Positions 1 through 7,435 of a DNA stretch of 13,658 nt are shown piece after piece. Each line of letters begins with the position of its first letter. Position 1 is the stretch's first letter. The notes beneath the pieces are model-generated. The model had not been told where the DNA came from and did no database searches. It was given only the letters and a program-made list of their open reading frames with translations. Made by a program: the position numbers and the translations under genes. The stretch covers positions 1 through 13,658 of the forward strand of contig PFUQ01000036.1 of the NCBI GenBank assembly GCA_002790175.1. The letters run 5' to 3'. Origin of the DNA: Flavobacteriales bacterium CG_4_9_14_3_um_filter_32_8 (GTDB lineage: Bacteria; Bacteroidota; Bacteroidia; Flavobacteriales_E; Vicingaceae).

Positions 1-836
1 CCAGCAAACATCGAAAGCATTATTCTTAAACTTCCAATTCCAGTAATAACCAACAGCAATGCTCCTAAACCAATTGCAATTACCGAAGTTTCTCCAATTG
101 AACCAGGTATAAATCCGATGATGGAATCCATTAAACTAGGGATAGCATCAACCCCACCTTGAACTGCATTTCCTAAAGGTGTAGCTCCAGAAAATCCATC
201 AATTGCTTTTTCACCACCTAAACTAACCCAAACTTGGTCGCCCGACATTTTGGTTGGGTAGGCAAAAAATAAAAATGCCCTAGTAACTAAAGCTACATTT
301 AGCACATTCATTCCTGTCCCACCAAATACTTCTTTACCAATTACCACAGCAAAAATGGTAGCTACAGCAACCATCCACAACGGAACATCAACTGGCATAA
401 TTAAAGGAATTAACATCCCTGAAACCAAAAATCCTTCTTGTATAGCATGTTTGTTGATTGCTGCAAAAACAAATTCTACACCCAATCCAACTGCATAAGA
501 TACTATGACTAAAGGCAAAACTTTCATTGCTCCAAAAATGAATTTACCCCAAAACAAGTTACAAACATGGTCTCCTAAAACAACTTGACCAGTAGCTAAA
601 AAGTGTTGATGTCCAACATTATAAATACCAAACAATAGAGCTGGCACAAGAGCCAACACCACCATTATCATGGTTCTTTTTAAATCTATACCATCTTTAA
701 TGTGTGTACCATTGTGTGTTGTATGTCCTGGAACAAATAAAAAGGTATAAGTTCCATCCCAAACCGCATGAGCTAAAGGGAATTTCCCGTCGGCTTTCGG
801 TTTGATTTTTTGCATGAATTTTTCTAATGCTTCCAT
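1..836 (-). CDS. nqrB: Na+-translocating NADH:quinone reductase subunit B (3' end cut by window)
   Basis: This is an integral membrane subunit of the Na+-NQR complex, which oxidises NADH, reduces quinone and exports sodium. My translation from the ATG at 834-836 gives 278 residues before the left edge; the family is usually about 400, so the C-terminal third lies outside. Several hydrophobic membrane segments are visible (about residues 55-72, 97-127, 152-170, 176-192 and 248-272). The sequence GFSGATPLG at about 214-222 contains the SGAT motif. In characterised NqrB the threonine of this motif (here T219) carries covalently bound FMN. The N-terminal stretch TYTFLFVPGHTT is also typical. The gene lies 76 bases downstream of nqrA on the same strand, so the two are presumably co-transcribed. 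nqrC to nqrF would be expected beyond base 1, which is inference. Confidence 0.95.
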   Translation of the reverse strand, partial: MEALEKFMQKIKPKADGKFPLAHAVWDGTYTFLFVPGHTTHNGTHIKDGIDLKRTMIMVVLALVPALLFGIYNVGHQHFLATGQVVLGDHVCNLFWGKFIFGAMKVLPLVIVSYAVGLGVEFVFAAINKHAIQEGFLVSGMLIPLIMPVDVPLWMVAVATIFAVVIGKEVFGGTGMNVLNVALVTRAFLFFAYPTKMSGDQVWVSLGGEKAIDGFSGATPLGNAVQGGVDAIPSLMDSIIGFIPGSIGETSVIAIGLGALLLVITGIGSLRIMLSMFA

Positions 837-849
837 TTTTAGTTTTATG

Positions 850-910
850 TTTCTTGTTTCAGGTTTCGAGTTTCTTGTTTCGGGTTGTTGTGAACTTGAA
901 ACCAGAAACT
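850..910. repeat. Repeat and inverted repeat in the nqrA-nqrB spacer
   Basis: The spacer holds two direct copies of a 16-base unit, TTTCTTGTTTCAGGTT at 850-865 and TTTCTTGTTTCGGGTT at 871-886, with one mismatch and a period of 21. A right arm, GAAACCAGAAACT at 898-910, is complementary to AGTTTCTTGTTTC at 869-881 in 12 of 13 positions with a 16-base loop. The same arm pairs with GTTTCAGGTTTC at 856-867 in 11 of 12 positions. Two mutually exclusive hairpins are therefore possible in the nqrA-nqrB transcript. GTTTC/GAAAC-rich spacers of this look occur in Bacteroidota intergenic regions, as far as I recall; copy number in this genome cannot be judged here. Confidence 0.7.
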
Positions 911-912
911 TA

Positions 913-2262
913 TTAACTACATTCTTTCTTAACTAGGTTTAACGCTTCTCTTACAATTTTTTGTGTTTCAATTTTTGAAGTACAACCGTATTCACAAAGT
1001 GCAAAATCTTCTGGTGCTACTTCATAAACACCTAATTTTTCCATGTTATCAATATCTTCGGTAATCATGGCTTTTACCAAATGAACGGGGTAAATATCCA
1101 TAGGAAAAACTTTTTCGTATTGACCTGTCATTACAAAAGCCCTTTCTTCACCATTTTTATTGGTATTCAAATCGTACTCTTTATCAGGAGTTAACCACGA
1201 GCTAAATGTTCGTGATAAACTAAATTTATCGAAACCTGGCATTATCCAACCAAAAAATTGATTGTTTCCACCTTCTGGAATAACCGTTAATTGGTAATCG
1301 TAATAACTTAAATGTCCGTTTGCTGCAATTTGAGTTCCAGTTAATGGATTTCCACTAATAAACCTTCCACCCTCTTCTACGTTTCCATTAATAATATCTG
1401 AAATATTAGCTCCAATTACGGTTCTAACATATTTTGGTGATTTTACTTTAGAGCCTACAAAAGCAATGGTTCTTGATGCATCGTATTTACCTTCTTTAAA
1501 CAATTTACCAATGGTTAATACATCTAAGGCTCGCAATACCCAAATTACCTCCCCCTTATTAACCGGTTCGATATGATGAGCTTGAATACCAACATTTCCT
1601 GCGGGATGTGGTCCAAAAAATTTATTGATTTGAACATTTTTTGCGTTAGAAAAAGCCTTATCGGTATTTTCATCTCCACTAATATTCAAATGTACCTTGC
1701 CTTCGGTTAATTTAGCTAATGCGTTTAATCCATATTGAAAAATTTCATCATGACCATGGGTTATAAAATCATAATCAGGGGCTAATGGTGCAGAATCAAA
1801 AGCCGAAATAAAAATAGCTTTTGGTGTAATGTTAGGATTTGCTATTACATCATAAGGACGTTGACGAATTAAGGGCCATACACCACTTTTTAATAAATTT
1901 TCTAAAATAACTCCTTTCGTTAATGAACTAGGGTCTGCTTGAGTATATGATTCATATAAATTTTGACCATCGGATGTTACTTTTATAGTAACAATTTTTC
2001 TTTTCTCAGCTCGGTTAATTTCGGTTACTTCACCACTAATTGGTGAGGTAAACAAAATTTTCTCGTTTTCTTTGTCGAAAAACAATGGGGTTCCAGCTTT
2101 TACCTTATCGCCAACTTTAACCAATAGTTTTGGAGTTAACGTAGGAAAGTCACTCGGTTTTAAAACTATTTCAGAAACATTGGCAGGATTTGTGTATAAT
2201 TTTTCGGCAACACCTTTTAATTTAATGTTTACGCCTTTACGAATTTTTACGTCTTTTGACAT
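913..2262 (-). CDS. nqrA: Na+-translocating NADH:quinone reductase subunit A
   Basis: NqrA is the peripheral cytoplasmic subunit of the Na+-NQR respiratory sodium pump and has been implicated in quinone binding. The 449-residue product is full length for the family. It opens with the characteristic pattern IRKGVNIKLKG (residues 7-17) followed by AE. It continues with a biotinyl/lipoyl-like barrel region (about 36-85: KVGDKVKAGTPLFFDK, then FTSPISGEV). A central Rossmann-like portion includes GVWPLIRQRPYD (about residues 127-138), and the conserved C-terminal region includes CEYGCTSKIE near residue 427. There is no membrane segment, as expected. It is the first gene of the visible nqr operon, with a strong promoter match 27 bases upstream of its ATG. 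The ATG at 2260-2262 is the natural start because the conserved N-terminus begins immediately after it. Confidence 0.97.
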   Translation of the reverse strand: MSKDVKIRKGVNIKLKGVAEKLYTNPANVSEIVLKPSDFPTLTPKLLVKVGDKVKAGTPLFFDKENEKILFTSPISGEVTEINRAEKRKIVTIKVTSDGQNLYESYTQADPSSLTKGVILENLLKSGVWPLIRQRPYDVIANPNITPKAIFISAFDSAPLAPDYDFITHGHDEIFQYGLNALAKLTEGKVHLNISGDENTDKAFSNAKNVQINKFFGPHPAGNVGIQAHHIEPVNKGEVIWVLRALDVLTIGKLFKEGKYDASRTIAFVGSKVKSPKYVRTVIGANISDIINGNVEEGGRFISGNPLTGTQIAANGHLSYYDYQLTVIPEGGNNQFFGWIMPGFDKFSLSRTFSSWLTPDKEYDLNTNKNGEERAFVMTGQYEKVFPMDIYPVHLVKAMITEDIDNMEKLGVYEVAPEDFALCEYGCTSKIETQKIVREALNLVKKECS

Positions 2263-2288
2263 ATTACTATTTTTCGTGATTTTGAGGA

Positions 2289-2318
2289 CAAATGTAGAAA
2301 ACGGAATGACGTTTCAAA
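2289..2318 (-). promoter_or_regulatory. Bacteroidota-type promoter of the nqr operon
   Basis: On the minus strand, TTTG (plus 2315-2318) is followed after exactly 18 bases by TACATTTG (plus 2289-2296). This is a full match to the Bacteroidota sigma-factor consensus (TTTG, spacer 17-20, TAnnTTTG). Transcription would start near 2283, giving a leader of about 20 bases before the nqrA ATG. Confidence 0.78.
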
Positions 2319-2406
2319 CAAATTTTTAAAGAATTATTTATTAAAATAGACAAGATGTTAATTAGCTAAGTTCAATATCGTAATTTTACCCCTAAATAGT
2401 ATATTT

Positions 2407-3738
2407 ATGAGAAAGCTACTCTCTATTACAATCATACTCTTAGGTATTGTGTTTATTATGCTTAGCTCATTTGTTAAAAATGATTTTAGTCATTTTTTGG
2501 ATGATGATTATGCCATTGAAAAATTTATGCGTTACGACGATTTTATTTATGATGATAGTATTAAATCAGTACTGCTTTATAACACTCGCTCCGAATTAAC
2601 TTATCCCATTATTAATTTAGATGGTGGAGAGTACCTTAAACTCAGTTTTGACGATTTAAGAAGAGAAAATAATTCCTACCATTTTACTGTTATTCATTGT
2701 AGCGGAAACTGGGAGCCTTCCGCTCTAGAAAAAAACGAATATTTAGAAGGCTTTTTTGAAGATGAAATTTTTGATTTTAACTACTCTAGGAATACTGACA
2801 TTACTTATACTCACTACAACATTTTATTTCCCAATGAAAACATGAAGATTACCAAATCGGGCAATTATATCCTTAAAGTATATCCTGTAAATGATGCCGA
2901 ACATCCTATTTTAACAAAACGTTTTATGGTTTTTGAAAATAAAGTAGCTATCACCATGGATATTAAAAGGGCAACAGATGTTAACGAAAGCTATTATAGA
3001 CAAGAAATCGACTTTAAAATAAACCACGAAGGATATGATGTCCCTAATCCTTTTGGAAAACTAAATGTGGTGTTGATGCAAAATTATCGTTGGGATAATG
3101 CCATTACTGGTTTAAAACCAAAATACATTAAAGATAGTGAGTTGGATTACAATTTTGATAACGGTGAAAATGTGTTTGATGCCAATAATGAATTTAGAGA
3201 AATAGATATCAAAAGCATTAAATACCAAACTATCCGAATAAAAAATATTCAATTCGAACAGCAAGATAAATTAGAGCATGTTTATGTTTTACCAGACGAG
3301 CAACGCTCTTTTAAACAATATTATTCGATGCCCGATTTGAATGGTAATTTTATCATTAAAAAAAACGAAGGTTCAGATAGTGAAATTGATGCCGACTATG
3401 TAAAGGTACATTTCACCTTACCTTACGCTCCACCCATCCAAAATGGAAATTTGTATTTGTTTGGTAAGTTTAGCGATTGGAAATTTAAAGAAGAATTAAA
3501 ACTTACTTACGACACCCTAAAACAAGAATATAAGAAAGAAATATTACTAAAACAAGGTTACTACAATTATGCCTATTGTTTTGTAAAAGATGCTTCAAAA
3601 AATACAGGCGATTTATCAGTTATTGAAGGTTCGCATTACGAAACAGAAAACAATTATACCATTTTGGTTTACCATAGAGAATTAAACGATAACTACGACC
3701 GTTTAGTAGGTTATGCATCAAAAGGAAATGGAAATTGA
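2407..3738 (+). CDS. Type IX secretion system Plug protein (DUF5103 family)
   Basis: The 443-residue protein matches the DUF5103 family, renamed T9SS plug protein after work showing that Plug caps the periplasmic side of the giant SprA translocon pore. Family hallmarks are IKSVLLYNTRSELTYPIINL (about 53-72), the LSFDDL stretch near 79-84, the FTVIHCSGNWEPS segment (about 93-105) and the THYNILFPNENMKI block with SGNYILKVYP (about 135-160). The C-terminal part (about 340-440) has GNLYLFGKFSDWKF, resembling a carbohydrate-module-48-like or Ig-like beta domain. An N-terminal hydrophobic stretch (about 5-22) is a signal sequence or anchor. Length is normal for the family. The gene is divergent from nqrA across 144 bases. 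Its own promoter is poor: only TAATTTTA at 2381-2388 resembles a -7 box. Family assignment is firm; the Plug role is by homology. Confidence 0.92.
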   Translation: MRKLLSITIILLGIVFIMLSSFVKNDFSHFLDDDYAIEKFMRYDDFIYDDSIKSVLLYNTRSELTYPIINLDGGEYLKLSFDDLRRENNSYHFTVIHCSGNWEPSALEKNEYLEGFFEDEIFDFNYSRNTDITYTHYNILFPNENMKITKSGNYILKVYPVNDAEHPILTKRFMVFENKVAITMDIKRATDVNESYYRQEIDFKINHEGYDVPNPFGKLNVVLMQNYRWDNAITGLKPKYIKDSELDYNFDNGENVFDANNEFREIDIKSIKYQTIRIKNIQFEQQDKLEHVYVLPDEQRSFKQYYSMPDLNGNFIIKKNEGSDSEIDADYVKVHFTLPYAPPIQNGNLYLFGKFSDWKFKEELKLTYDTLKQEYKKEILLKQGYYNYAYCFVKDASKNTGDLSVIEGSHYETENNYTILVYHRELNDNYDRLVGYASKGNGN

Positions 3739-3794
3739 TTTTTTTATGTAAACCTATTTCAGGACGAGACACTTTGTTTCCAATAATAGTAATT

Positions 3795-3862
3795 AAATTG
3801 TTTATTGTGTGCGAATTGATGCTATATCAAAAAAGAAAATGATAGCTAAACAATTTTTTTTT
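3795..3862 (+). terminator. Bulged hairpin terminator after the Plug gene
   Basis: A perfect 10-base inverted repeat, AAATTGTTTA (3795-3804) and TAAACAATTT (3847-3856), encloses a second stem: GCTA-TA-TCA (3821-3829, two-base bulge) pairs with TGATAGC (3840-3846). The right arm runs straight into a T tract ending at 3862. A 16-base one-sided bulge (3805-3820) separates the stems. The T tract fits rho-independent termination on the plus strand, 57 bases after the Plug stop codon. Confidence 0.6.
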
Positions 3863-3900
3863 AGTAATTAAAGTATTGGTAATGAGATATTAAATAAAAA

Positions 3901-4524
3901 TTAATTTGCGTTACGTCTATCTAATTCTATTTTAATTTTAGATGCTTCTTCGTAGTTCTCGTTCTCTATAGCATCTTGCAATCTTTTATTTAATTCTTCA
4001 ATAGGTAAATCTTTATAACTTAATTTTTTTCCAGTATCTCTAGTTGATGAAGCAAGTTCATCTTCGATAGTATCCAATTCTTTATCTAAATCATCATCAG
4101 TTTCACGAATGTCATCTAAAATAATTCCAGCACTTGCTAAAATAAACTCATGGGTATAAATAGGGCATTTAAATCGAACAGCTAAAGCAATGGCATCAGA
4201 TGTTCTGGTGTCAATCTCAACAACTTGTCCTTCTTTTTCTGAAATTAATTTGGCATAAAAAATACCTTCTATTAAATTATAAATAATAATTTCTTTAATT
4301 GTTATAGCATAAATATCAGCAAAGCTTTTAAACAAATCATGTGTTAAAGGTCGGCTTGGAGTCATTGATTCTAATTCGATGGCAATTGCTTGTGCTTCAA
4401 AACCTCCTATAATAATGGGTAATCTTCTTTTTGCTCCACCTTTTTCTCCTAAAACAAGTGCATAGGCACCTGTTTGTGTTTGGCTGTATGAAAGACCTAT
4501 TATTTCTAATTCTATTTTATCCAT
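3901..4524 (-). CDS. Bifunctional nuclease (BFN/DUF151) domain protein with UVR motif
   Basis: The 207-residue protein has two parts. Residues about 1-135 form a BFN (DUF151) domain, recognised by RRLPIIIGGFEAQAIAIELE (33-52), RPLTHDLF (58-65) and the block IDTRTSDAIALAVR (104-117). Family members have been reported to have DNase and RNase activity in plants, but bacterial roles are unclear. After an acidic linker rich in D and E (about 137-160), residues about 172-205 (LPIEELNKRLQDAIENENYEEASKIKIELDRR) match a UvrB/UvrC-type UVR motif, usually a protein-interaction helix pair. Length and architecture are normal for Bacteroidota homologues. It lies 48 bases downstream of etfA on the same strand, and I recall the same etfB-etfA-BFN order from other Bacteroidota. 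Family is confident; biochemical function is not. Confidence 0.9.
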   Translation of the reverse strand: MDKIELEIIGLSYSQTQTGAYALVLGEKGGAKRRLPIIIGGFEAQAIAIELESMTPSRPLTHDLFKSFADIYAITIKEIIIYNLIEGIFYAKLISEKEGQVVEIDTRTSDAIALAVRFKCPIYTHEFILASAGIILDDIRETDDDLDKELDTIEDELASSTRDTGKKLSYKDLPIEELNKRLQDAIENENYEEASKIKIELDRRNAN

Positions 4525-4572
4525 TGAATAAAAAAGGTAAAATTTCCTTCTATAAAGTTAGTTATTTTTTTA

Positions 4573-5523
4573 TTATGCCGATTTTAACTTTTTTACAGCT
4601 GCTATTAATTTAGGTACAACTACAAAAGCATCGCCAACAATACCATAATCGGCAGCCTTAAAGAAAGGAGCTTCTGGGTCGGTATTGATAACCACAATAA
4701 TTTTACTTCCGTTAACTCCTGCTAAATGTTGTATTGCTCCAGAAATTCCAATGGCAATGTATAAATTTGGTCGAATTGCTAAACCTGTTTGTCCAACATG
4801 TTCATGGTGAGGTCTCCAATCTATATCAGCAACAGGTCTTGAACAAGCTGTTGCTGCTCCTAATAAGTGTGCTAATTCTTCAATCATTCCCCAGTTTTCT
4901 GGACCTTTAAGTCCTCTACCTCCCGAAACAACTATATCAGCTTCTGTTAACGATAATTCGGTAGATTCTTTTTTAATTTCTTTAACGGTAATTCGTGAAG
5001 TTGGTATTTCTGCTGAAAAAGCAGTTATTTCTGCACTTCCTCCTGTTTCTAGTTTATCAACTGAATTAGGTAAAACTGATATAATTTTTATGGCTGAATT
5101 AATTTCTACATCTGCAAAAGCCTTCCCGGAAAAAACAGTTTTTCTTACTACATTTCCATTAGGTAATGCAAGGGCTCCTGTTACTAAGCCTGCATCTAAC
5201 TTAGCAGATAATACTGGTGCTATGGCTTTTCCTGCATAGTCGTGAGGAAAAACAATTACTGTAGCACTTTCTGCTTTTGCTGCTTGAGCAACTACTGCTG
5301 CAATTTTGTGAGCATCAAAGTTATCTAAACTAGCATCTGCAACATGTAAAACTTTTGTTACTCCAAAATTTCCTAGTTTTTCTAATCCAGCAGCAGTTCC
5401 TGTAACAATAGCAATTGCATTTGTTCCTGTTGTTTTTGCTACTTGTGCACCATAACTTGCTGCTTCATAAGCATTTTTTGTTAATACTCCGTTATTGATA
5501 TCTGCGTATATTAAAACTGACAT
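4573..5523 (-). CDS. etfA: Electron transfer flavoprotein subunit alpha
   Basis: EtfA is the larger, FAD-binding subunit of the soluble heterodimer that carries electrons from acyl-CoA and other dehydrogenases to ETF:quinone oxidoreductase. The 316-residue product has the normal length for group I ETF. The N-terminal half is a Rossmann-like domain starting at MSVLIYADINNG. The C-terminal FAD domain shows GGRGLKGPENW (201-211), SRP (228-230), GQTG (244-247) and the family signature LYIAIGISGAIQH (254-266) with IVVIN ending at N280. DPEAPFFKAADYGIVGD (282-298) completes it. It follows etfB after 23 bases on the same strand, so the two subunits are made from one transcript. Confidence 0.97.
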   Translation of the reverse strand: MSVLIYADINNGVLTKNAYEAASYGAQVAKTTGTNAIAIVTGTAAGLEKLGNFGVTKVLHVADASLDNFDAHKIAAVVAQAAKAESATVIVFPHDYAGKAIAPVLSAKLDAGLVTGALALPNGNVVRKTVFSGKAFADVEINSAIKIISVLPNSVDKLETGGSAEITAFSAEIPTSRITVKEIKKESTELSLTEADIVVSGGRGLKGPENWGMIEELAHLLGAATACSRPVADIDWRPHHEHVGQTGLAIRPNLYIAIGISGAIQHLAGVNGSKIIVVINTDPEAPFFKAADYGIVGDAFVVVPKLIAAVKKLKSA

Positions 5524-5546
5524 TTTTTCTTTTTTTTGATATTAAA

Positions 5547-6287
5547 TTAAATTGCTTTAGCTTCGTTGTGTAATAGATTCACTAATTCTTCTACGTTTTC
5601 TGCATCCACATATTTACAACCTGATTTTGCAAGAGGTAACGTAAATCCTTTTATGGAAGTAATATTTGTTGCTTCTGAAGCGGCTAAAACTGTTAATGGT
5701 TTAGTTCTAGCAGACATAATCCCTCTCATATTAGGAATTCGAGCTTCTGCCATTCCTTTTGCTGCACTCAACACAAATGGAGTATCAACTGCTACAATTT
5801 CAGTACCTCCCTCTATTTCTCGCTCTATGGTTGCTGTATTTCCATTCATATCTAATTTAGAAGCTAAAGAAATATAAGGTAAATTCATTAATTCAGAAAC
5901 CATACCAGCCAATTGAGAACCATTGTAATCAATGGTTTCTTTACCACAAAGAATCATATCATAATGTTGATCTTTCGCATAATTAGATATTTGTTTGGCT
6001 ACATATAAAGCGTCATTAACATCAGCATCAATTCTAACAGCATCATCCGCACCAATTGCTAATGCTTTTCTAATTATTGGTTCACTATCCGCTCTTCCAA
6101 CATTGATAACAGTAACCGTTCCTCCTCCAGCTTCTTTAATTTCCAACGCTCTCACTAAAGCATACCATTCATCAAAAGGATTTACAATAAATTGTATTCC
6201 ACTTTCATTAAACTTGGTATTGTTATCTGTAAATGTAATTTTGGAAGTTGTATCAGGTGCTTTACTTATACATACTAATATTTTCAT
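5547..6287 (-). CDS. etfB: Electron transfer flavoprotein subunit beta
   Basis: EtfB pairs with EtfA and binds a structural AMP. The 246-residue protein is of normal length. It begins with MKILVCISKAPDTTSKI and shows the conserved NPFDEWYALVRALEIKE block (36-52), RKALAIGADDAVRI (73-86) and the nucleotide-binding stretch CGKETIDYNGSQLAGM (114-129). The beta-subunit signature region starts at IEREIEGGTE (154-163) and runs through PFVLSAAKG and RIPNMRGIMSA. It is the first gene of the etfB-etfA-BFN cluster. No complete promoter consensus is visible upstream on the minus strand. The best partial match, read on that strand, is TAGTTTCG near 6328-6336, without a clear -33 box. Confidence 0.97.
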   Translation of the reverse strand: MKILVCISKAPDTTSKITFTDNNTKFNESGIQFIVNPFDEWYALVRALEIKEAGGGTVTVINVGRADSEPIIRKALAIGADDAVRIDADVNDALYVAKQISNYAKDQHYDMILCGKETIDYNGSQLAGMVSELMNLPYISLASKLDMNGNTATIEREIEGGTEIVAVDTPFVLSAAKGMAEARIPNMRGIMSARTKPLTVLAASEATNITSIKGFTLPLAKSGCKYVDAENVEELVNLLHNEAKAI

Positions 6288-6425
6288 AATGAATTATATT
6301 TATTTTTGATTACCTTTTTTCCGACAACGAAACTAACAATAATACCCTTAAAAAAAAATGATTTTTCTCAATAAGAAATTATTTTAACGAAAATAGTAGC
6401 TGTATCATACCAAAAAAATACTTAA

Positions 6426-6456
6426 TTGAAAAATTATTATAAAAAAGTTACCTTTG
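6426..6456 (+). promoter_or_regulatory. Bacteroidota-type promoter of the secreted T9SS cargo gene
   Basis: TTG at 6426-6428 is followed after 20 bases by TACCTTTG at 6449-6456, a full match to TAnnTTTG. The predicted transcription start near 6463 leaves an AT-rich leader of about 60 bases before the ATG at 6523. Confidence 0.68.
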
Positions 6457-6522
6457 AAAAAAAGAACACTAGCTTTAGGCACTTTCGTTTTTTAAATAAA
6501 AATTTATTAAAATTTCTAAACC

Positions 6523-7431
6523 ATGAAAAAATTATTTGTAATTCTCTTGCTCCTTAATGTTGAGTTAACATACTGTCAATCGAACTGCGATAGTTATTGC
6601 CTAAATTTTGAAGATACTTTATGCTCCAATCACTTAACCATTGATACGGTGAACGCTCTAAATATATGGCAAATTGGCAATGTTCATAAATCGTTAATTG
6701 ATACCAATAGTATTAATACTAATGTGATTATAACTGACACCATCAATCCTTATCCAACAAACAATTATTCATCATTTATTATACAAAATTTAGCTTCATA
6801 TGGTGATTTTTATGGAATGAAAATGCTTACAGGAAATTACTTAGTAAAATCAGACTCTTTAAAAGATTATGGAAAAATCGAATTTTCACCAGATAATGGT
6901 TCTACTTGGATTGATATTATTAATGATACTGCGTATAGTTCTAGTATAAGTTGGTATTCTGCTAAGCCTATATTGACAGGAAATTCTGGAAATTTTTATT
7001 CATTTTTTGATGTTTTATTGGCTGATAATGGTTCTGTTTTTAATATTCAATTGGGTGACACTTTATTATACCGATTTTCGTTTACTTCCGATAGTATTTA
7101 TGAAAATTTACCTGGACTTCTTTATGATGACATTTGTTTTTATGAATTTGTTGAAGGAATGTCTGAGACTCGTTTTAAACCTATTAAATCAAAAATCTAT
7201 CCTAATCCTGTGACTGAAAGTTTTACTATTGAATTTGAAAATCCTGATGTAGGAATTTTTCAACTGGCAGTATATGACATCCATAGCAAACCTATTTTGA
7301 CTAAAGAAAATATTACAGCTGATAAAGTGACTATTAATGCAAAGCAATTTAAGCCGAACACCTATGTGTATAAATTGACCAATTTAACATCAAAAAAAAG
7401 AAGCTGGGGCAAGTTTATTAAAGTCGATTAA
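6523..7431 (+). CDS. Secreted protein with T9SS type A C-terminal sorting domain, cargo function unknown
   Basis: The 302-residue protein starts with a typical Sec signal peptide (MKKLFVILLLLNVELTYCQS, cleavage probably after C18 or nearby). It ends with a T9SS type A sorting domain of about 75 residues. That domain begins at KIYPNPVTESFTIEF (about 225-239), continues through LAVYDIHSKPIL and closes with FKPNTYVYKLTNL and a final KFIKVD. Such domains send the cargo through the SprA channel and are then removed or linked to the surface. The middle (about 20-205) is beta-rich with several Asp/Asn turns and FSPDNGSTWIDI (about 126-137), as in jelly-roll or MAM-like extracellular domains. I see no catalytic motif, and the product could be an adhesin or a small surface protein. 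It has its own promoter and no operon partner. Confidence 0.88.
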   Translation: MKKLFVILLLLNVELTYCQSNCDSYCLNFEDTLCSNHLTIDTVNALNIWQIGNVHKSLIDTNSINTNVIITDTINPYPTNNYSSFIIQNLASYGDFYGMKMLTGNYLVKSDSLKDYGKIEFSPDNGSTWIDIINDTAYSSSISWYSAKPILTGNSGNFYSFFDVLLADNGSVFNIQLGDTLLYRFSFTSDSIYENLPGLLYDDICFYEFVEGMSETRFKPIKSKIYPNPVTESFTIEFENPDVGIFQLAVYDIHSKPILTKENITADKVTINAKQFKPNTYVYKLTNLTSKKRSWGKFIKVD

Positions 7432-7435
7432 AATA

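Noticed and set aside
6328..6336. TAGTTTCG on the minus strand as the etfB promoter
   Set aside because: One mismatch in the -7 box and no TTG at a proper distance; not strong enough to list as a feature.
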